The notes below the pieces were generated by a model, which was not told the origin of the DNA, did not search any database, and was given only the letters and a program-made list of their open reading frames with translations. Of a DNA stretch of 64,000 bases, positions 51,167-63,110 are shown in pieces; position 1 is the stretch's first letter; each line of letters opens with the position of its first letter. The DNA is taken from contig CM049306.1 in the NCBI GenBank assembly GCA_026874595.1, positions 52,606,019-52,670,018 on the forward strand. The letters are read 5' to 3'. A program made the translations under genes and the position numbers. The stretch is from Sipunculus nudus. Taxonomy: Eukaryota; Annelida; Sipuncula; Golfingiida; Sipunculidae.

Positions 51167-52080
51167 ACATTTACAAAACTTCGCTATCTTCGCTGTGGCC
51201 TTGTATTTTCTTCAAGATTATTGCATGGTTACTGGGGCATGGTTACTGAACCATTCAAATCATTCAAATTTAAGACATTAAATCTGTTGAAATATATTTA
51301 AAACTAATTTGGATTTCACACCGGTTCTGGCACAGGGCAAAGCATCGGTCCAACGAGAGCGGGTGTTTCGGAGTACTCAGGCCACTGAGAGCGGGTGTCG
51401 CCTGTTTCAAATGTGGAGCTGATACACAATGCGGTACCACGCTCTAAATGGTTTGATTTTTAAGAGCAGTAACGGGATTTGCAGCCACATGTACATGTTA
51501 TGCCAGAGAGGTGAAAGGCTGAAGGCGCTGATTATCCGGGGGAGGGATACAGGATCTAAGAATAAAAAAGGGGGGCATCAGCACCCTTGTTCAGGTAAAC
51601 CAGTATGCAGGTAGTGCAAGGAATCTTTAGACGTGACTCTAGATGTAGCGCTGTTTTTAGGTAATAAGCATGTATTAATCTTTTTCCAAGAGTTTTAAGG
51701 TAAAAAGAACAGTGGACGCGCGCCCTCTTATGCCCCCTCTGAATTCTCCTTCGATTAGTTGACATTACAAACTACACCATACAGGAAAAGATAAATATTT
51801 CAAATTATTCACTTAACCTTCGAAATATTCAACTGTAATAACGATAGTCCCACTGATGGATGAAACACTGATGGTTGAGCAATATATTCGAAATGCGATC
51901 AGGAACCCTTCTATTCAAGAACTGTCCGAGTGCTCGGCCATAAGGTAGTTACGAAACATGCAATAACAAATATGTATTTTTTTTCATTTTTGTGTCTGCC
52001 TCTGCAGCTTCTTCTCATTGCTTGAAACTTATTTATCATCAGATAATTATTGCTCTTATCATTGTATATTTCGTACATAC

Positions 52081-52358
52081 GTAGATAAGCCCTGTAGTCC
52101 GATGGGTCTGGTCTACCCTGATCACGTGACTATTGTAGTGAAGCTCTAAGGCCTTTATCAAGGAGACACGAGGTTTGCCATAGTGATCATTGGCTGCTAG
52201 GATTTTAAATGGCGGGAGAGGTGAGGGCTCTTTACAACGCCCGGCTAGGAGAAATTTGCATTCTCGACCCTTGATGTTCCCTCCTTGAAAGTCGAATCTC
52301 TGGCGGTCAAAAGAGTTGTAATGTGGGTCTCCACCAATATTACATGTTGCCCATCCCA
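52081..52358 (-). CDS. Exon: VWD domain, N-terminal half
   Basis: It begins GWATCNIGGDPHYNSFD and continues with RFDFQGG, the classical start of a von Willebrand type D domain (GDPHY.TFD...FDFQG), then KFLLAG. The acceptor is TTTTTTCCAG. The donor chosen is ATCTAC|gtatgt (phase 0); AGG|gtagac about 30 bases earlier is an alternative in the same phase. Confidence 0.82.
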
Positions 52359-52885
52359 CTGGAAAAAAAGGTCAAATGTTTTATATAAGATAAATGCGGA
52401 CTGCTGATTCAAATGTAGTGTGTAGAACCAGATATCATGAGTGAATCCTTGTTACAATAAAGTAAAGCAACATTAATAACTTTATTATAAATTACTGCCT
52501 GTCCGGCTATTTTTTCTGCCTGTCAGTTTGGCTGTGCTTCGGTTTCTTAAATGGTTTTATTCTTTGCCTATTATGAAAGACCCTCTTTATGTTTTGTCTT
52601 AAGATAAAACGTTTAGTACAATTTTCAAAAAAAAATATTCAGTCATATTTTAGAGTTTAAAAGTGAAATATATTTTCAGTTTATTCAGTTTTTTATGTGT
52701 ATGCCAATTATTTTTAACGATAAATTTATTGTTAAGACTTGAAAAAAATAAATCCTTAACCATTTGTATGAAAATATGTTCCTTAGCACATGGTACATAG
52801 TATATCCTTGATATTCCTGCTTTTGTTGAATACCAATTTACATTTGGATTTAGTGAGGTACCGTGGGGAGTTGACATTTACTCAC

Positions 52886-53056
52886 ATGGGCAGTACCGAG
52901 TGTTACAGTGCCGATATTCGTCTGTTAGACCTTGGCACGGACTTCCGGGGTAGACTTGTGTTGGGTGGTTACATTTTCGAGTCCGGTACTGTCTTCCGGT
53001 TCCGCAAGTCTTGCTACATCTAGACCAGGGTGTCCAGTCTCCCCACTGACCATTTC
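52886..53056 (-). CDS. Exon: thrombospondin type 1 repeat
   Basis: It encodes QWGDWTPWSRCSKTCGTG, R.RKC and C...D.Y..CNTRYC, a textbook TSP1 module with W..W..WS.CS..CG.G and six cysteines. The acceptor is TTAATGTCAG and the donor CCCAT|gtgagtaa. The exon begins with two bases of a codon and ends with one. Upstream exons are unplaced. The signal-peptide exon of the lectin at 60170-60221 ends in the phase that this exon accepts, so shared or alternative use cannot be ruled out. Confidence 0.85.
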
Positions 53057-53814
53057 CTGACATTAACAAACTTGAGTTTAATACATTCACTTGTACCTAT
53101 TACTTGTACAGTAGTATAAAGAGTTATTTTTCTAAGGTGCAGTGTCATCGTTGAGGGAAAAATTCTCTCTTTTCCTCAGCACCAGTCACACTGTTCCTTG
53201 TCATTACGTTTCAAACTTGGTTTTCTTAAATATAGCTTTTCTAACATTTCGTAGCGCTCAGCGGGTACCCACGTAAAAGACTTTTGGGGAAGGGTACCCG
53301 TGAGCGTATTATATATAGACCCCCGCCCAAACTTCCATATTCAACATCGTGATATTGCACCAGAGCGCTTAACGATAATAAAACATTATACACCACAAAG
53401 AAAGGCATATGTCATAATACTATAACTGGACACTTTACATGCAGATTACTGGCAGCACATAAACCACAAGTAAAAGTACTAAACCCTTTATGCATGAGTG
53501 CAGATACACGTTTTAAAAGGCTATATGCACGAGCGGAGATTTTTAAGAGTTTTAAGCCACTTTTGAAAGAGACAATGCAAGGACTTAATTGTCAGGAGTA
53601 AGGTGGCAAGCCGTTCAAAATTTTGCACACATGAAAGGCCGCTCACCTTATCACAAGTTATGAAACCGGTCTGGTTTTTGGCATCTTCAGCAGATTGCTA
53701 TCGGATGATCGTAGAGACCGATTAGGTGAGTCCAGTGGCGTATCCAGGATTTGGAAATAGAAGGGGCTCAGCCCTAAAGTCGGGAAGGGGGCTGTTCTGC
53801 GTCTTTTAGACATG

Positions 53815-53852
<38 letters not shown>

Positions 53853-54221
53853 TAATAAATAATATTTTTTAGATTATATTAATAATCCACAAGGCCTTAT
53901 TAGTAGGAAGCCTGAAGCACATTTAAACTTGTTTGAACACACTGCGTGGCTGTAAAATTGTCTCCTACTCAACATATCAAATATTTTTAGTTTGTGTTTT
54001 ATTATTATGATTATTATTAGTAATTGTGTAAGGTATCGAATTCAAGTTGTTAATTAAGTTAACCGTGGGGCCCTCATCAATATATAATGCATTATTTGAA
54101 CAAAAGAAAAATACATGCATCAATAAGTGTAGTGTTGTAACGTAATTGTAATTTTTAAGTAGAAGATGGTCAGTACATACGGAAGCGTATTGCTCCCACC
54201 TGGTAAAAGAAAAATAAATTA

Positions 54222-54435
54222 TTTATCTCGTACGTACAACATACTATCTCGTACGTACGACATACTATCTCGTACTTACGACTTACTTTCTCGAACGTAC
54301 GACATAGTATCTCGTACGTACGACATATTATCTCGTACGTACGACATATTATCTCGTACGTACGACATAGTATCTCGTACGTACGACATACTATCTCGTA
54401 CGTACGACATATTATCTCGTACGTATGACATAATT
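54222..54435. repeat. 21-bp TACGTACG minisatellite
   Basis: About ten head-to-tail units of ATCTCGTACGTACGACATACT with few changes. Each contains the palindrome CGTACGTACG. Because 21 is divisible by 3, the array gives an open frame with the seven-residue repeat LSRTYDI; flanks give no sign of a real gene. Confidence 0.92.
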
Positions 54436-55596
54436 AATCTTACGCATCTGATTCACAGAATACACAACAGGCCAACTGATATATGTATAAGCAATATATA
54501 TATGTTAAAAAAATGCGTGTTGTACCCTAACTACACAACATCTTCACCTTGCAAACCAGCGGAACACCGTTGAAAAATAAAAAAATACATATGTTTATTT
54601 ACGTTTTTATTTATTTATTTATTCATACTATAAATGTAAATGCTATTCGATTTGTCATTGTTTCTTTGTGTCTAGGTTTCGGAAATATTTCAAGGAAATG
54701 AAATTTATCAAATTGTTGTCTGCCAGTCATATACAGAACTTTCATTTTATATAGGTAATTAAATTCTGTTAGCATTGTATGATGTTATAATGATGAGCCC
54801 GCATAATATTAATAAGAAAAAAATATTGCCTTTGCCAAATTGAAACTACCTTTTGGCGAAGGAAGGGTTCGGACAAGAGGTACAGCTAACAAATAGCCTG
54901 ACTGAAGGTAATTGAGAATGGATATATGTGGGGTAGGTTTCTTATATTCCAAAATTGGTCTGTATAAGAACTAGATTTATGACATAACGCACAGTGTCAG
55001 TCACTCGCCCTACCGTAAACGGCACGAAGTTCAACTGATGAGATCAAGCACTTCGTTTCATAATATATGAATCAGGAACCTATCCTTACGGGCATCTCTG
55101 TATTACAGACACCTCTATATTGCAATCAAGGTTCATATTCTTTTGTTATAATATATGTTTTGTCTCACGTTATTAATTCATTTTGGCTGAATACAAAAGT
55201 TGTTCAGCAAATCCATCCCGATTCACGGGCTTAATATCTCATGTTTACCGCTTTTGTATCCGTTATTATGGTTCTGTGTGTGAGTAAACACAGTGGACCT
55301 TTGTCTGTATACAACAAGAAGACCGCTTGACCAGAAGCCAGACCTTAGTCTAGCACACGGGACAATTATAAAAAAGAGAAGAAACATGAAAGAAAATCAC
55401 CCAGAAAAGCTTGAAAAACCTTGATTTGTTTTTTTATTTCCACTTGTAAAGAGGAGAAAGCAAACGAAGGACGAAATATTGAAAGATCCCGTAATAGTTT
55501 AAGGAGACTAAATTGTAATTCATGTATACTAAAAATACATGTTTGTAAAATGTAAATAGGTCCTTTTTTTCATTTAAACTCTTTACAATACAATCG

Positions 55597-55597
<1 letters not shown>

Positions 55598-55657
<60 letters not shown>

Positions 55658-55678
55658 GTGTGTGTGTGTGAGAGAGAG

Positions 55679-55722
<44 letters not shown>
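55598..55722. repeat. CT/TA/TG compound microsatellite
   Basis: Consecutive (CT)n, (TA)n, (TG)n, (AG)n and (TG)n runs. Confidence 0.95.
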
Positions 55723-55725
<3 letters not shown>

Positions 55726-56931
55726 AGACTGAAAGCCTTGGGATATAATACCAGCGCTGTGTTAGAATGGCTCAGCCGGTGGATACTATTTATGTCATTA
55801 GTAATACATGTAATGTCTATCAGATGTTCTTTTTTGACCAGATAAAATATCCCGACATGTGCAAGGGACGCAATTAGTTATTATTACTTGCGGGGAATGC
55901 CTATGCTTATATAGCAAATTTGAAATGGAAATAAAATTTAGAAACGAGACCAATCATTTAGAAACGAGACAAACACAGCGCTCACGCCACCTGGTGGTGG
56001 TACAGCATAAATTCACAATTCAAGGGTTTTCAAGCTTTTCTAGGTGTTTCTTCTTTTATGTTTCTTTTATTTTTTATAATTGTCGCAAGTGCGCGACCAA
56101 GATCTTTCCTCTGGTCACCCGGCCTTCTTATGTAAACACTTAACAGACACTTATAGAGGTTCTGTAATACAGAGATGCCCATTAGGAGAGGTTCATGATT
56201 CATGTTTAATTAAACGAAGTGCATGATCCAATAAATTGAACTTCATGCCGTTTACAAAAGGGCGAGTTACACGTACATGTACCACATACATGATCTTATA
56301 CCAGTCCGCAAATGAGACAAATCTGAGGTGTAGATTTTACCAACACTTCAGCCTGACATATGCGGTTAAGACTTATTTTTTAATTTCGTATTCTTCTGTC
56401 ATAGATTAATCGCACGCCCATGAGTGATAGTTTTTAATATATTTTTTTATAATTTAGTTGAAATTGATTAATTATTATATGTCACTGAATCGGTCAAAGG
56501 TGACAGCATCTATTTTTTCATGTGAAGCTTCTGATAATGAATTTTATAACATATAGGTCTTTCGTAGATAAATTATTTTTGCAGCATTTCAGTTCGAACT
56601 GGAGCCAGAAGTTCGAAAGTAATAAAGATAGTCTGACCTGAGGTAATTAAAGTACATAAACACAAAAAATAATAGAAGTTAAAAATACTAATTGACTATT
56701 ATTTGCATGCCATTTTCAGTTATATATTATTATTGAAAATGTAGCTTTCAAACATCAAGCCCTGCCAACCAGCTCCAGTGACAGTAGCTTGGTATTTAGA
56801 GGTGATTTTAAATACCCCAGAATCAAGAAACCGGAAGCTTTTCTATAGTCTCTTGGCGTATTCCAGGGTATATTTTTTTAAATTAGGCATAGCAAGCATC
56901 TAGTGAAAGTACAAAAAGCTTGCATTGATTG

Positions 56932-57522
56932 TTAACAGTTTTTGGCCATCCACCATGTTGTGACAGAACAATCATAGGGTTTGGAGACTTCACTTCTGCA
57001 CACAAACAAAATTGAAAACAGAGATAGTAAAAAACATGAGAAAAATGTGTAAGTATATATAATCTCTTCACTTTTTAGATTTATTTTAGAAATTTTCAGT
57101 CTGACACTCATTTACATTACAGACAATATATTGCTACGCTTTTGTTCTTTTTTCACCCAATTTCAACAAATACAACAAAAATAGTTTCTCTTTAGGTCAA
57201 TAGGAACCTATAGAACTAATAATAAATATTCATCTATATTTACATTACAGACAATATCTTGCTAAGCTATTGTCCTTTCTCTTCCATATTGGACTAACAT
57301 TACCACACTCGTGCATAGATGAACACGAAAATATTTATTTAATACTTATACGCCATATTTTATCTAAGTGTGTGTATACTTAAAAATTCGAACATAAAAT
57401 AAATGTGAGTTAACAAACATAGCACTTAATTGCCAGTAGCTGACTTACATAAGTGTTAGCAGAATTAAGGGGGGGCGCGCTATGAATACGCCCCTAGAAT
57501 CTGGTTGCAAAAGATCCTCAAT

Positions 57523-57572
<50 letters not shown>

Positions 57573-60221
57573 CTATAAGGGCTTTATGGACCAGTAATAA
57601 CAATTTGTATTGTAACCTATATCTGACTTGTAATCAATGCAGAGCTTGGAGATGAGGTCACATGTTCCCGCAATTGCCCGCCACAAATCAGTTGGGCAGC
57701 ATCATTTTTAATTTTCTGTAGTCTTGACAATTCTGACTGCTATAGCATGCAGTAGAAAATTTGAGTAGTCATATGTCTTGACATAACTAGTGCATCACCA
57801 GAGAGATGTGTCGTGCACGACTGATAATATGTAGGTGCAATTACAGGAATAGGCAACTGATGCAACATGATTATGCATAGTGAGGGCACAATCCAGGGGC
57901 GGATGCAGGATTTAGAGGGTCCAACCGAGGACTAATGACAAAATCCAAAATAAAGGTCACCAGTTCCGGAAAAGGGCCGAAAAAATTTATCTGAAACCCC
58001 TTAAAAAGGTTGCGGCGACAGTAAAAAAAAGGGGGTCCGGACCCCCTTCTCCCCCCCCCCCCCCCCCCCGGATCCGCTTCTGCAATCAAATGTCACATTT
58101 CTCGGGGCAAATATAATGAGTTGAGTATGTACAACTGAATGTTTAAGTATAATGCAAAGACAATGATTATCCTATCAAATGTGTTTATTAAGCGTATTTA
58201 AACAATAGACTCGGATTCACAACAGTACAACTCTGCTATTTAGGGCTTGTGGGTGTCAAAATCTGCCACCCACAATGCACCGGGGCTTCTAAATACACCA
58301 GCGCCGTAGGTATAAATGTAGTGAAGAGTGTAAAGTGGTCCCATCAGTTTTAAGTATATGATGGATATGAATTGTCTCAAGGCAAATTACATAAATATTG
58401 GTGTTTCTGTGGTTAGTACTTCATGGTATAATTAATATTTTGTAAGCATGCCAATGTGAAATGTAAACAGAAGGTGTTTCCTCAAAATTTAACAATTCTG
58501 ATTTTGAAGTTTAACAGTTGAGACAAGTGGTTCCGGCAATCCCATGGGGGCCTTACAGGAAGCGGTTCGTTTTGAGTAGAAAAAGGGTGTTAAAAACAAG
58601 ACAATGATATTGGTTGTTAATTTACCTACTGCCAGAAAAAGTACAGAGGGTCCTCTTTCTCAAGGTGCATGATGCCTCCTTCCATCTCCCGCCAGTACAG
58701 GGCGACGCATGCGCACACACTTCCGCGGTGCCTTCACTCGGCGAACCAAAAACCCAGTCCCTGATTTAAACATACATACTCAGAAAAAATTCTGTTTTTG
58801 TTTTTTTTATATAAGAGGTTATGGTTTTTCCATTAGAAAATGCGAAGGTATAACTTTTCGGCAATTCCATTGTGCTGTATAATCAAAAATCAAAAAAGAA
58901 AACAAAGATCTAAATGCGAAATGTATGAAATTTTTGTTGCAACTGTATCTGAATTTAAAATTATGGAGAAAAGTTGTTGGCCCTTTCATTTACGGAATAA
59001 AATGTATAACATATAATTACTTATTGTCATAAAGTCAGCGAAATCATAAAATGTCAAATTATCTCATATAAAATATGGTTAAATGAATTTTTCTGAATAG
59101 ACATGAATGGGTCCCATTGTGACTATGTTAATTAACCTATGTTGAGCAAGAGTCCATTCAGTATAATATTTGGACATGGTTTTACTGACTTCTTGTCACA
59201 CTGGTACGGCTGGTTGTCCGGCCAGACCCATTTTCCATTGACACGTCTGAGTCCTATCCAATAGTCAAGGCCTTTCTCTTTGACCACGTGGTGGAGCCAT
59301 TCCTGATACAAGAACAGAACTAATAGTTTTTTATTAACAAATGCGGAAAATAAACAGAGTGCACATAAAATCACATAACCTAAACATATACATATACATA
59401 TTGTGACTTTAATACCCGCTATTAAATTCATTGTATTCTTGATTCTTACAAAACCTATCTAATATATTATTATGCAAACAATGTAAATATAACCAGAAGA
59501 ATTCGCAACTATTTTTATTATGAAATTTGTTCCGTTTAACAGACTTTAATATAAAACATTTTATCGCTTATCGCAGTTTGTAAAATCCCCTTACATTTCA
59601 ATATGAAAATTTACAATTAACAATTTTAGTATGTGCTTTGTCTTTAAAGTGATGAGTTAGAGTTTAACTCAGTCATCAAAATACGAAATATTAACTTTGA
59701 CAAAATTAATATATTATAGAATTAAGCTAGAAAAACAAAATAAAAGATATAGAAATTTAAAATGAGAGTTGTTAGTTTCCTTACTTTTTCCTCGTGAGTC
59801 CTTGGATCAGCAATAACCTTGCCATAGCGTTTACACCAGTAATGTGAAGATTTCCAGTTGGAGTTCCAGCCATTATAAAAGCCGTAGCATTTCAGGTCAT
59901 GTCTGTACCAACCACCGGGACAGCCTCTGTCCGTAAAGGCTGATAATAATAACAATAATGATACAATTATAAAATATTAAGAATATCAATAATAACGATA
60001 ACACCACAGAACAACAATAATAATAATAATAATAATAATGTAAACATGTAATAAAATCACGACCACAACTAATACCACTGTTACTGCTACTTGTAAAAAA
60101 AATAATAATAATTATGATAATGATAATAATATTAATGTTAATAATAATAATAAGTATATTTATACTTACCACTCCAGGCTATGCAGAGAAGAAGCAGCTG
60201 GGTCAGTGGAACCCTTTCCAT
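56932..60221 (-). CDS. Secreted C-type lectin, 5 exons, 168 residues, complete
   Basis: Exons complement 60170-60221, 59785-59939, 59202-59302, 58626-58760 and 56932-56995 join in phase from ATG to TAA. Residues 1-17 are a signal peptide (VPLTQLLLLCIAWS). A single C-type lectin domain follows: CPGGWYRHDLKCYGF at 24-38, W52-C53, the YWIGL core at 83-87, KWVWPDNQPY at 93-102, C118, GRWKEASC at 127-134 and C142. The usual EPN/QPD sugar motif is GSPSEG here (108-113) and the WND motif is W-K-E, so classical Ca-dependent sugar binding is doubtful. The exon 3 donor (CA|gtgtga) is weak; the frame match across the junction supports it. The last exon adds a 20-residue tail with two Cys and no domain. 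A secreted recognition or matrix role is inference. Confidence 0.85.
57893..58082. mobile_element. hAT-like MITE in lectin intron 4
   Basis: The left end CAGGGGCGGATGCAGG and right end CCGGATCCGCTTCTG are inverted relatives, with CAATC on both sides. The interior matches 18604-18778. A poly-C run precedes the right end. The minus-strand proline/glycine-rich open frame across it is not a gene. Confidence 0.55.
58262..58600 (+). repeat. Dispersed repeat, relative of 29505-29780
   Basis: Shares GGCTTCTAAATACA, GTAGTGAAGAG, GGCAAATTACATAAA, TAATATTTTGTAA and GGTTCGTTTTGAGTA in the same order as the copy at 29.5 kb, at moderate divergence. No coding capacity. Confidence 0.55.
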
Positions 60222-60763
60222 CTTCCTGAAAGGTCCTGTCGGGATGATTATTTACATGAGTTTAATTCATTCACAGTTTTATCATTCATGTGAACATGGA
60301 GTGCTTGAAGAAAGAATATAAATTTATAAAATTTCATCTTTGGGTAGGATAATTACTATAGATGCAGAAGATGTAAAGAGGTCTTTACTCAATCACTTCA
60401 TTCTTTATGCTCAGATGTTTTACCCAAAATATGTGAAATACCTTTGTTCTTTAAAATAGGTACTTTTATTTTAAACCGTTGAAATATTCCAATGAGCTTT
60501 GGTTTCACTGACATATCTTGCAAGAATTACGCCATACAATATATATGTATATATGTATACATGCATAAATGCATATAGGTTTGTATATGTACATGTATAT
60601 GTGTGGGTATATGTGTATACATTTATATATATAATATATATTATGTTATATGTTTATTATTATATATTTACGTATTTATCAATATACATTTATATATTGT
60701 ATGTTTAAGATATATATATATATAGATATTTGTAAATTAAACTTTATATATATTATATGTTAA

Positions 60764-60801
<38 letters not shown>

Positions 60802-61850
60802 TATGGTATTTCTATATTACCTTGAAATCAAATGTATACTAATCAGTATTCATAATGAAACCATAAATCCACAAATAAATCTATCCGCATCCAAGAACTT
60901 GCCGTCGGACGATTGTTGGCTGCGCAAGGTTTTGCGTTTTGATGCTGTTCGTCACTTTGTGTTCGTATATCTCTTACAGGATTAGATCCTTTGCATGTGC
61001 AAACATAATCGTTTTTAATCGATTTTGCAAAAATGCAATCGATTTATTCGATTAATCGATCAATGCTTGCATCCAAGTCACTTATATCTGTATATATATA
61101 TATATATGTCATTTCTGTTATTATTTAATCAAATTTAAACAACTGACAAGAATAGAGTGTAAGCTTCCTTTTTTGAGCGTAATATGGTCGGTCAAGGCAC
61201 TTGAAACAGACAAATGGGTCAATGCAAGTTTCAGTGTCACAGCTGGTTTTTCAACTGGTCATCAAGTGCAGACGTTAATTTCACACCACCTGGTGGACCT
61301 ACCTTGTTTTATGCCCTTGAATCAGGAATGTGTACGTGCTCATGGAACACATTCCTGTTCGTAACTACAAAGTGTGACCAGGAATGTGTTCCTGTTTCAG
61401 CACGAAAAAAATATTCTGTAAGTATAAATAATGTCGGGGTTCTGACGTCAAACAACAGGTTTAATTTTATGATATTGAGTTAACGTGATAGTCGGTTAAT
61501 TCAGCTGTGGCTCATTATAAACATTGAATGTTCATATAACAGCTGGGTCCAAGCGATTATACACACATGGAACAAACTCTTCATTTACCTGAAAGTGGTT
61601 TCATAAAAAAATGATACAGACTCATTCAAGATTCATCATACCGAGATAATTTGGAACCATTACAAATTAAAAAAAAAAAAAATCAACTGTGAATTTAATG
61701 AAAATGTTTTATCTCTGTCCTCCACCTTGACCTCGCTTTGGTGCGCCCTCTGGCGGCCGAACCGACCCCCAAGCATGGTCCCCTTTTTCTTAACCAAGGA
61801 CCGGTAACTCGTTCCAGGTACGTCATGAAAACGGCCTCGGATATGCTACT
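60222..61850. other. Upstream flank of the lectin, no gene seen
   Basis: Contains long TA/ATGT low-complexity runs (about 60535-60800 and 61090-61110). Segment 61170-61420 has recurring GGAATGTG motifs in both orientations and an open frame with scattered Cys, but no splice partners or recognisable domain. Confidence 0.45.
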
Positions 61851-61859
61851 ATTACATAT

Positions 61860-63110
61860 AGCCTACGGCACGGGCACGAACGGTGAGTAAAATAAGCTTT
61901 TTGGCTATATTTGCACGGTGCCTGCAAGGTACCCACACGATTTTCACGGGCGCCAGTTCAATTTTTACTCGCCGTACAGGCGCCGTGGGGCTGAGCTGGC
62001 TGCGCTAAATTCTCCCGGCGTTTTCAACTCACCGTAAGCCCGTAGAAAGGCCGTAGACAGCCCTTACGATCGCCTTACGGGCACCGGCCGGTATCCGTGC
62101 AGCATCCGTACGATTTTCGTGGGTAATTTCCCTGAAAATATTCGTACGGGCGCCTTGCGGTGTCCGCCTTTGCCGTATGGGCACTGTGCGATAGCCTTAC
62201 GGTACCCGTAAGGGCTCGGTGTGATATTTGAAAAGTCGAATGGTTGCTGTGCGGGGTCCGCACGGCTCCCTTACGATGTAAATTTTGCCCGTGCAGTGTC
62301 CTCACGGTGCCCTGAATCTGAGCTGTCGGATATATAATTACAGCCACATCGGCATATATATTATAAAAATTGAACCTCAGTGCGCTGAAGCCAAATTTTC
62401 TGAACGTGTCAGTGTTTTATTGAACCTTGAAACTTGATTTAAATAAGTATAGCGCTCATGGCACTACAATAAATATAATATCAATAAATGATTTCCAATA
62501 ATTATATTTTGTAGTAAACGTTAATTATGAAAATCGAATCGAGTAACATAAGAATAACTTTGATTATAATATACCGAAAAATAATTTTACCGTTTCTTAT
62601 TCTTTGGCTTAATGTTCATCAGCTATATATGAAGCTTAAAATAACCTAACGGACATACAGTGGCCGCACGGTGCCCCCGATCGCCGGCCGGGCGCCTGCC
62701 GGTCACCGGACGGGCACCGTACGGTGTACTTGCTTCATGCATAGAACCCGCACGGTCACCTTACGGTTCCCGGACGGCCCCCTTACCAACCAAGTTTCCG
62801 AGGTCACCGTACGGTCGCCGTAGATTATGTGAGTGCAAACAACGTGGGATGAAAAACACGGTGACCGAACGGTATCGAAAACACATGGCAAACCGGCGGG
62901 TTGAAAAAATCGTACGGCGCCCGGTGTTTATGTGAGCTAGGCATTACCAACCAAGTTTCGGAGGTCACCGTACGGTCGCAGTAGATTATGAGAGTGCAAA
63001 CAAATTGTGATGAAAAATAACACGGTGACCGTACGGTTTCGATAACCCACGGCAAGCCGCCGGGTTGGAAAAAACCGTTTTGCGCCCGGTGTATTTATTT
63101 TTTTTTTCAA
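61860..63110. repeat. CCGTACGG-rich palindromic repeat tract
   Basis: GC-richer than its surroundings and crowded with GTACGG, CGTACG, GCACGGTGCC and CCGTAAGG words in both orientations. A tandem duplication of about 161 bp is clear: ACCAACCAAGTTTC at 62785 and 62946, each followed by GAGGTCACCGTACGGTCGC, GAGTGCAAACAA and CACGGTGACCG. A fragment recurs at about 63594-63625 (GCACGGTGTATATGTGAGCTAG). Open frames across it are repeat artefacts. Confidence 0.75.

Larger units (their letters stand above)
33951..53056 (-). pseudogene. Secreted mosaic gene (TSP1-VWD-C8-TIL-EGF-ChtBD2) with three lesions
   Basis: Eight or more minus-strand exons: TSP1 52886-53056, VWD 52081-52358 and 50880-51137, C8 50393-50640, TIL 49160-49340, EGF 46829-47015, ChtBD2 46229-46390, a linker 44074-44171 and ChtBD2 33951-34112. 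Split codons agree at TSP1/VWD, VWD/C8, C8/TIL (completing a Cys), EGF/ChtBD2, ChtBD2/linker and linker/ChtBD2. One small exon inside VWD and the 5' end with the signal peptide were not found. Lesions are TAG at 50490-50492, a one-base frameshift near 49190-49200, and TGA at 46290-46292. The module set suggests an extracellular, chitin-associated, mucin-like polymer. Either this allele is a recent pseudogene or the assembly has errors; exon structure and cysteine patterns are otherwise well kept. Confidence 0.72.
53057..56931. other. Region between mosaic gene and lectin; repeats only
   Basis: Holds an inverted pair GGGTACCC (about 53270 and 53303), a MITE-end-like segment CAGTGGCGTATCCAGGATTT (about 53738), a TA run (53817-53850), the 21-bp minisatellite at 54222-54435, and CT/TA/TG microsatellites at 55598-55722. 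The missing 5' exons of the mosaic gene may lie here, but I could not place them. Confidence 0.5.

Noticed and set aside
51556-51765. Missing VWD exon
   Set aside because: The Lys/Arg-rich frame shows no VWD features and resembles repeat-derived sequence.
54166-54573. 135-residue frame with LSRTYDI repeats as a repeat protein
   Set aside because: The frame exists only because the minisatellite unit is 21 bp; no start context, splice partner or coding flank.
57871-58089. Gly/Pro-rich minus-strand frame
   Set aside because: It lies across a MITE copy with a poly-C run.
58626-58760. Frame ending FFW-Gln-stop as the lectin C-terminus
   Set aside because: Another frame of the same exon gives the expected lectin pattern (GRWKEASC...LC) and connects in phase to exons on both sides.
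62660-63055. Arg/Pro-rich frames as a small gene
   Set aside because: They arise from the palindromic CCGTACGG repeat tract and exist on both strands.
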